From NCBI GenBank assembly GCA_954871525.1, contig OX940870.1, positions 8,649,501 through 8,713,500 of the forward strand: 64,000 nt of DNA. The letters run 5' to 3'. This DNA comes from Parietaria judaica. Taxonomy: Eukaryota > Streptophyta > Magnoliopsida > Rosales > Urticaceae. A program made the translations under genes and the position numbers. Shown here in pieces: positions 57,513 to 64,000 of this stretch. The notes under the pieces were generated by a model. It was not told the DNA's origin, searched no databases, and was given only the letters and a program-made list of their open reading frames with translations. Each line of letters starts with the position of its first letter. Within the stretch, counting starts at the first letter, position 1.

Positions 57513-59376
57513 GTCCATATATAACAAGCAAACTCTAAATTCACACAAGAAGTTTATGCCTCCTGATCAAAACGAAGAATCTATATCCATAAAATCGACA
57601 GATCACGCAAGTGGTGTCAATTATCAGTTGCGCTAGTAATACTCTTCTCAATATTTTTGTGAAAGAAAACCCACCAACGGAACTCAAAATAATTTGCATT
57701 AAATTTATTAATCTTTCTATTTTGAGATTCGGTACCTGCTAGTTAGGGAATGACCATATGTTCGATTCTTATATTAAAAAAGCCTATGTGAACTACATTA
57801 AAAAAAAAAAAAAAAAGTAACTTTTATATATTCAGTTTAGGGTTTTTTATAAGACGAAATATGTATTTTGGTAAGCATAACTATACATACCAACCAATTT
57901 TATTTTATATAATTTTTAAACATTTAACTACAGAGATTAACTATATATAATGATTGAATCATTACAGGAGAGGCTGATATATATAATTATATATCAAACC
58001 AATAAAGAAAACAGAATAATAAATGCTCAATAATAACAAACTCCGCCAAAAGGGAAAGAAAAATACATGCCGATAAACGACAGCAAGAATACACTATAAA
58101 CGACACTGAATCAGTATACAACATTACAGAGACGGATTTAATAATTAATGTTCTCCTCTACGCTTGTTGTTCAAATTGTATATCTACGTGTTATTGTTAT
58201 GTCACTTTATTTACAAGTTCGTTATAATTTGTTTATGATTCATAACTTTATGCAGCTTATATATCGTTGCAAAAATACTGGGGACGAAACAAATTTATGC
58301 TATAGTTTTAAAGTTCTAGGGTAATTCTTAAATTAAAAATTCCTACGAAAATTAGGAATGAAAAATATTTTCTTATGGATTATATTATTATATATATATA
58401 TATATAGATTTGAAACTGAATTGATTAAGTTCTTACAAGGGGAAGACGGCTCTTATTAATTCACATAGCTTATATATAAATATAGAAAGGTGAGATGGTC
58501 CTGTCTTAACTTAATAAAAATATTTATTTTCTCTTTAGGTTAACCGATTATAATCATAAGATAATAGAGTATCATGGAATAATATCTATACATATACGTT
58601 GTTAAATACAGAATCCAGTGATGAACAAAGTCTAAAAGAGTGTGATATATATTGTATTTAATTATAGTATATATGAATCCTTTGACTGGTAAAATTTGTT
58701 ATCTATCCATTTACTAATGTTCCTATGCGCCTAACTTTTTTGTGCGCAGACAATCTGTCTCCGGGTTTGTTATGGATGTGTGTGTAACCCGCGGCCACAC
58801 CCTTTGTTATCAAATGGTGTTAGAACCCGGATGCAGGCTGCGTATACCCGGGCATCGCACACCTCTCCGTTTTGTTATTTATTAACTAATTAATTGTAAA
58901 AAGGTAAGCCGCTTTAGTCTCGATTTTCTTTTTCCAAACTAATATTGGATATGTGTCCTTGTAAACCACAAGAATTATATACTGTTCTTTTGTACTTCAC
59001 TAGTATATATATGTATTATTATTCTTGTACGAAAAAGGTGATTATATAAAGTAATCCACTAATTGATTATAAGTAATAAGTTGTGAAGGCTAATTTAAAA
59101 AACTGGTTAGAAGATCCGATACAGAGCATATTAATTGAAGATTTATTTAGCAATTTTATTTCAAGCATTTCGTCCGCTAAATTAAAAAGTATAATGAAGA
59201 TAATTTGCAATCGGTAAGTGGACGTAACTCTATAAAAAATAAAAAAAATAAAAAAAAATCTTGATCCACTTTTCTTTATCCGTTTTGATTGATATTGTTC
59301 CTAATTTTTAAATTATTATAAGATAAGTTCATATAATTCTTTCACCCCAACCATCCAAATATAAACTGATTTTGTA
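57513..59376. other. Intergenic DNA upstream of B3
   Basis: No gene. A block near 58565-58640 matches DNA upstream of B1 and B2. The segment 58740-58865 is GC-richer and contains a possible pol III B-box-like GGTGTTAGAACCC; it may be a decayed SINE. Confidence 0.45.
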
Positions 59377-59388
59377 GGTCCACCGAAT
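59377..59388 (+). promoter_or_regulatory. Conserved box GGTCCACCGAAT upstream of B3
   Basis: Third copy of the B-gene 12-mer, 324 bp before ATG. GCTAGGGTTCGCCA near 59512 is shared with B2. Confidence 0.5.
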
Positions 59389-59596
59389 ATTTTTCAATTA
59401 TTGATTTTTTTTTTTTTTTTATAAAGTCCCTTCGTATAATCTCATCTCTTTCCAGATCACCACGATATAATAAGATAACTTAGAGACCTTTATTCTCTGC
59501 CTAATTGCATGCTAGGGTTCGCCAAAAAATTGATTAAAAATATTATATTATATTTAGCAAAGCTTAAGCCTTAAGGGTGTTCTCACTTGCTGAAGC

Positions 59597-59613
59597 TATA
59601 TATATATTAATAA
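59597..59613 (+). promoter_or_regulatory. TATA-like tract of EF-hand gene B3
   Basis: TATATATATATTAATAA, about 90-100 bp before ATG 59701, at the position of the TATA box in B1 and B2 but with altered sequence. Confidence 0.5.
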
Positions 59614-59700
59614 ACCTTTCTCACCATATCTTTACACTTGTGGATCAAGAAAAGCTTTACTACGTACTGAATATATAGTCAATATACACACATATTCAAC

Positions 59701-60000
59701 ATGTACCAAGCTAAAAATATTTCAGTCCGGTGCATCAATGGCGCGAACAACGTCCAGCCACACCCAAACGACCCCGAAGCGCAGTGGAAAGGCATGCTTA
59801 GGCGGTACGACGACAACGGCGACGGGCGGCTGAGTAAGAAAGAGCTGAAGGCGGCTTTCAAGAACGCCGGCTCGTCCATGCCTGGCTGGCGTGCCTTCCG
59901 AGCTTTCCGCCACGCCGACAAAAACGGAGACGGCTTCATCGAGGAGTCCGAGTTGTCCAGCGTCATCAAATACGCTGCAAAGAAAGGTTATGTACTCTAA
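59701..60000 (+). CDS. Two-EF-hand calcium-binding protein, type B (B3)
   Basis: Intronless gene for a 99-residue small Ca2+-binding protein. EF-hand 1 loop is D37-E48 (DDNGDGRLSKKE) and EF-hand 2 loop D73-E84 (DKNGDGFIEESE); both are canonical. The linker reads SSMPGWRAFRAFRHA and the protein ends KKGYVL. The N-terminal tail is the shortest of the B group and differs most between paralogs. No signal peptide or membrane segment is visible. ATG 59701 is the first ATG after the TATA-like tract. The gene is GC-richer than its flanks, like the other EF-hand genes. No type-A partner is found upstream within this module. Confidence 0.93.
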   Translation: MYQAKNISVRCINGANNVQPHPNDPEAQWKGMLRRYDDNGDGRLSKKELKAAFKNAGSSMPGWRAFRAFRHADKNGDGFIEESELSSVIKYAAKKGYVL

Positions 60001-60250
60001 TTTTGGCGAGAGAGTAGGTCATGCATAAACCTTATGTGTATATAAATGCGCAAGCTTAATTAGTAGTGGAAAAATAGTGGGAGAAAGAAGAAGAAGAATA
60101 TTATGTTATCTTCTTTCTGGCTAAGCGAGTTTATTTCAGTGTTTGTACCAGTTAGTTAGTTTTTTTTTTTGTTTTTTTTTTTGTGTGTGTGTGTATATAG
60201 TGTTCACTGCTTGGTGACGAATATTGGTAATGCATCTACTAGCTTGTACG

Positions 60251-60293
<43 letters not shown>

Positions 60294-60927
60294 ATAATTA
60301 ACATCTTCAATGTGCAGACTATATCATTGCTCGAAATGGAATCTAACAATCAGTGTTACCATTTTCATTGACTCTTATCTCTATAGCCACTGATAGTTAT
60401 TTTGCATTATTTGGCCCACGGTCCTCAAATTAACTGCAAAATGCAATTCAAAGATTCCATTTAGCTTTAATGACACGTTATTTTGAACTTGAAGTTACCA
60501 GTAAGTGTCGCATCGATTAAAAAAATTAAGAAAAAAATTGACATGAAGACTGGATGCAAGTTATTATTTATATGTTTATACTATATTCTGTATTTAACCA
60601 GCATATTCACGAGGAGTTAATGTTCCCCACGTTAATATGAAAAAAAAAAATCGCCAAATTTCGGGAATTATTATGGGAAATAGTTAATTATGGGGATTAA
60701 TTTATCAAGTATTCCTCTTATAATTATCTCTTTTATATATGTTCCAAGTTGAGGTCCACATAGAATAATGAATATTAATAGATCGTTTTCCCTCTTTAAT
60801 AAAGATCATTCGTTGTGCCGGGAATATCAACATATTTCGAGATCATAACTCATAAGTGTTATCTAGATTTTTAACGCCTCAAAAATCAAGAGAGAAGCTA
60901 GTCACTAGTCACACTATACTTGTAGTC

Positions 60928-60956
<29 letters not shown>
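60001..60956. other. 3' flank of B3 and AT-rich DNA
   Basis: 3' UTR-like sequence, then AT-rich DNA with (TA)n tracts at about 60254-60286 and 60928-60955. No gene seen. Confidence 0.55.
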
Positions 60957-60958
<2 letters not shown>

Positions 60959-61640
60959 GTGGCGAAGCCAGCTTTTTTAACCGGGAGGGGCACTATTATT
61001 TAAAAAAAAAAACTTGTAAAATAATGCAAAAATAAATAACTTAAAAATAATATTCATAGCTCAAAATCTCAATGTCACATGATAGAAATTAAATTTTACA
61101 AATCAAAAGAAGTAAAAGAAAAAAAACATTAATAATAACTTATCTTAACAAAAAAAAAAACTTAAATAATCGTAACTAATCTTAAAAAGAAAAAAACTTA
61201 AATACTTATTACAGAAGTTGACGTCAAGATTTCATATTTTGAAAGAATTGTAGAATCTTCTCGTTGTCAATACCATCAAAAATTTCTCTCTCGATGTACA
61301 CGATCATACTATCATTCATCCATTGATCTCCCATTCGATTTCTTAACCGAGTCTTAATAATATTCATAGCAGAAAAAACTCTCTCAACAGTTGCAGTAGC
61401 CACAGGTAAGATCAGTGCTAGAGTAATCAACGATAAACAAGTGTATACACACCATTTCTTTTTGTCTCTACCATTTTCTGAGCAAGAGCACCAACACCTT
61501 TCAAACTTTTCATATCTTCGGATGAACGCATATCGGTAATGTAATTCTGAAGTTCGGTCTCAAGAATAACAAGGTCTACTGCAGAAAATCTTTAGGATAA
61601 TACCCAACAAGTTTGATCAGCCTTTGCTTGTCGAAGGAAA
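60957..61640 (-). pseudogene. hAT transposase C-terminal fragment
   Basis: The - strand encodes the dimerisation domain of a plant hAT transposase of the zinc-finger MYM/TTF type: VDLVILETELQNYITDMRSS and MKSLKGVGALAQKMVETKR, then after a frameshift LPVATATVERVFSAMNIIK, RLRNRMGDQWMNDSM and a stop at 61224. The upstream catalytic domain is absent. GTGGCGAAGCCAGC at 60959-60972 looks like the element terminus next to the gene's 3' end, so this is one end of a truncated hAT element. Confidence 0.8.
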
Positions 61641-62663
61641 CAAATAAATTATTCGGACACAAACATGCTATATACTATATCAATATATATCATATATAAA
61701 GATCAACGTAACGAAACGTTACCTTTTTCACTTGTAGTCAACGTTAGGCCAAAGAATTTATTTTCTGTTGTGCTATTTGGTCCTTTAATCTTTTTTGCTT
61801 CATCTCAAATTAGTCTATAACGTTGTCCTTTTATTCTTATTTAATAGTTTTTGTTACTATGATTTGAGACTGGAAGAATAAAACTAAAAGTACCCAAATG
61901 GAACAGACATACGTGTCTTCATGCGCAGAGAATAGCCTTACTCCCAAAGGAATCAATAACCACGTTGTTACCTATTTCCCTTTCAATTCGAATAAATATA
62001 TTTGACTTAAAGTCAAAATTATCTGGACTACGGTCATCTAATAAATCGCAAAATAGTCATTCAAAAGCTTTAAATCCACATTTATTTCAGACTACCATAA
62101 ATGCAATGAATGAAGACTGACACCATGCAAGTTATGTGTCTACCGTAGAGTATATAGACATTAGAATTTTAATAAATTAATAATATGAAGACCGATAAAA
62201 TTATTATATTATCATATTATTAATTTTTAAAATATCAATTATATGTAATTAAAAGATATGTATATAACATGACAATAATATTAGGATCATAATACATAAT
62301 TTGAATATGATATTATTGAAACAAAGTTTGTTAGCGATGAAAATATAAGACCCCGTATCTTCTTAAAGTTACGAGGAAACTTAAAGTTGAAGTTGAATGA
62401 GACATAAATTTAAAGAATAAACAAATAATTTCATAATCATATTTTGAAACCACTACATGATTAATTAATTAATTAATTAGTGTAATTTATTTATATTTAA
62501 GATAATTTATATGAAATGTTATATTTTATTTATACTAATTTTATAATTATATATGTAATATTAATTATTAATTTATATATCAGTTGGGATATATTTACTT
62601 TTTGAAAAATTAATATTTTATGAATTTATCGAATTAGTTATTTAGCTAATTAAACCTGAATTG
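61641..62663. other. AT-rich intergenic DNA
   Basis: Nothing recognised. Confidence 0.5.
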
Positions 62664-62860
62664 CACTACTACAAATCTGGGTTTCAATTATGGTTAAAAA
62701 CATGGTTGAAAAATTTCAACCATGGTTCTTAACCATGGTAGAATCCTGCATGGTAGTAAGTTCCAACCACGGTATTTTTTCTATGGTTGAATCTTAAATT
62801 CTACATCGGATGATATCCGTTGTTGGATCTCAATACGTGTCGCGGCTACAATGAAGCTAA
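62664..62860. mobile_element. CACTA (En/Spm-type) transposon end
   Basis: CACTACTACAAA at 62664 is the typical CACTA terminus. It is followed by subterminal repeats of AACCATGG / CATGGTT in both orientations. The matching opposite end (TTTGTAGTAGTG) was not found inside the window, so the element is truncated or extends beyond 64000. No CACTA transposase is seen. Confidence 0.65.
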
Positions 62861-63174
62861 GCCGCGGCGAGATTAGTTTAGACCACACTTGTTTCCGTTG
62901 TCTAAGGGCCAAAAGTAGATTTAAAAAAATCTGAAAAAGCATATTATTGACTAAAATCCTGCACTGTTATAAACCCCGTAGCGATTGTAATAGAAATCGC
63001 CGGTAACTATGGTAATAGAAAAAGTAAACAACACTCGATAAGAAATATAACCCAAAACGATTATATTAAAGTAAATATAATATTTTCATTCTAAGACTAG
63101 TTCTTTCAACACATATAAGAACGATCTTGGCAGCCGAAAGAAAAATTACTACTTGATGCATAGAACAAACTGGC

Positions 63175-63284
63175 GCAAGTGATCCAATTTAAACAACGAG
63201 CCCAAACCTGTCAAAGCCAAAAATAAAATGCAAGTGATCCAATTTAAACAACGAGCCCAAATCTGTCAAAGCCAAAAATAAAAT
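63175..63284. repeat. 55-bp tandem duplication
   Basis: Two units, 63175-63229 and 63230-63284, begin GCAAGTGATCCAATTT and end CCAAAAATAAAAT, with one difference (ACCTG / ATCTG). It lies just beyond importin exon 3, in what would be intron 3 or later. Confidence 0.9.
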
Positions 63285-63381
63285 ACATGTCTAAGGAAGA
63301 AAAATGACCATTAAGGGAAGTTCAAACAAAAGCAAGCAGCCACACTGCAATAACACACTAAGACGCAAACTGAACTCAGAC

Positions 63382-63926
63382 CTGAAGTTGCGGGTAATCA
63401 TCTCGGGCAAGAAACTCGACAAATCGAGGAACGACGCCAGCTTGAATAACTTCTTCAATCGGAGGGCTTCGTTCTAGCATAAAACAAGTTTTAACGTTGA
63501 AACAAGCAAAGCCAATCACCAGTACAATTACTAATCCTACTAAACTTTAGCTACAAACTATACCAATCGAAAGCAGTTTCTGAAACTGCGTAGTTGCCTC
63601 GAGCTGCAAAGTTGCATTGTCAGTCCAAACCTTAGCAACCATCTGAGGAAGACTCTCCAGCTACACACGAACATAATTCCAAAACAGAAATTCAATCACC
63701 CCATCTCCGATCTATGCCAAGAAACCCTAACATCGATTGATTCATATAAATTCAAAATTGAGAAGTACTGAGAAAAGACCTTCTTCTCGAGATTGGAAGG
63801 GATCGAGGGAGCGAATTCTTGCGCCTGGAGACCCTCGCGACGCTTCTTCAGCAAGCTCTCTTCGCGCTTGCTCTTCCCGCCGACGATCTCCGCCTTGGAG
63901 GAGCCGCCGCCGCGATCTCTGTACAT
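63382..63926 (-). pseudogene. IMPA: Importin subunit alpha, 5' portion (three exons)
   Basis: Importin alpha binds nuclear localisation signals through armadillo repeats and importin beta through its IBB domain. Exons on the - strand: 63780-63926 (MYRDRGGGSSKAEIVGGK, KREESLLKKRREGLQAQ), 63564-63660 (LESLPQMVAKVWTDNATLQL, TTQFQKLLSI) and 63382-63473 ([31 protein letters not shown]), all with GT/AG borders and matching phases. The basic first half of the IBB domain (RRRRED region) is missing. After exon 3 the expected FEAAWALTNI exon is not found; an acceptor-like site at about 63345 is followed by TGTGGCTGCTTG, which may be its decayed start. The fragment is therefore truncated, or continues beyond an unusually long disrupted intron. 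The reading frame of the three exons is intact, so pseudogene status is an inference. Confidence 0.75.
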
Positions 63927-64000
63927 GTTCCTTCGATGGTGATTGGATAATCAAAGAAGAAGAAGAAGAAGAAGAAGAAGTTAGGGTTTTTTTTTTTCCT
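63927..64000 (-). promoter_or_regulatory. Importin alpha 5' UTR with CT-rich (TTC)n tract
   Basis: On the - strand the ATG is preceded by a (TTC)n run and an A-rich/ACCCTAAC stretch, a common look of plant 5' leader regions. The promoter itself lies outside the window. Confidence 0.5.

Noticed and set aside
58740..58865. Possible SINE or tRNA-derived sequence
   Set aside because: A B-box-like string is present, but no convincing A box, tail or target duplication could be found.

Overview
This window looks like nuclear DNA from a flowering plant, most likely a eudicot; the species cannot be read from it. The evidence is AT-rich DNA with many (TA)n tracts, intronless small EF-hand genes with plant-type TATA promoters, plant Ty1/copia elements primed by initiator tRNA-Met, a Cassandra TRIM carrying 5S rRNA-like sequence, a DUF1985-bearing Mutator-like element, hAT and CACTA ends, and the 5' exons of a plant importin alpha.

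Host genes. Five short intronless genes on the + strand encode two-EF-hand calcium-binding proteins. They fall into two types. Type A (1571-1918 and 32944-33279) ends in GYTV+N/K. Type B (8510-8836, 37668-37982, 59701-60000) ends in KGYVL. Order is A1-B1-A2-B2-(no A found)-B3, which suggests tandem duplication of an A-B module. Non-coding homology supports this: DNA upstream of A1 (about 320-1050) resembles DNA downstream of B2 (about 38770-39710), and all B genes share upstream blocks including the 12-mer GGTCCACCGAAT. The only other host gene seen is a three-exon 5' piece of an importin alpha gene on the - strand (63382-63926).

Mobile elements make up more than half of the window. Between B1 and A2 lies one nested insertion of about 22.1 kb (10321-32422), which I could unpack through target-site duplications (TSDs). 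Copia-C (- strand, TSD TATTC) holds Copia-B (- strand, 10989-21206, TSD GTCAC), which holds Copia-A (+ strand, 14305-19546, TSD TTGTA). Copia-C also holds a small gypsy-like non-autonomous LTR element (22639-24232). Its 5' LTR is split by a Mutator-like element (24588-31502) that contains a 2.75-kb solo LTR (27541-30295, TSD GTTTA). A 793-bp hAT element (31509-32301, TSD ATATTTAT) sits at the right edge of the Mutator-like element.

Between B2 and B3 lies a young complete-looking element, Copia-D (40947-50878, TSD TTTTA). It has 2.7-kb LTRs and an intact reverse transcriptase/RNase H ORF, but no recognisable gag, protease or integrase. In their place is a decayed, intron-containing segment that may be captured host sequence with two CxxC-x11-CxxH modules. 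Smaller elements are scattered through the rest: two MITEs (2038-2351, 2545-2998), Cassandra (4769-5628), a 5'-truncated LINE (34244-35881), hAT elements (38979-39471, 54578-55158), a hAT transposase C-terminus (60957-61640) and a CACTA end (62664).

No rRNA or tRNA genes, CRISPR arrays or operon-like structures were seen. Open reading frames were taken from the given sequence. TSDs, splice sites and repeats were read by eye, so boundaries of degenerate elements are approximate.
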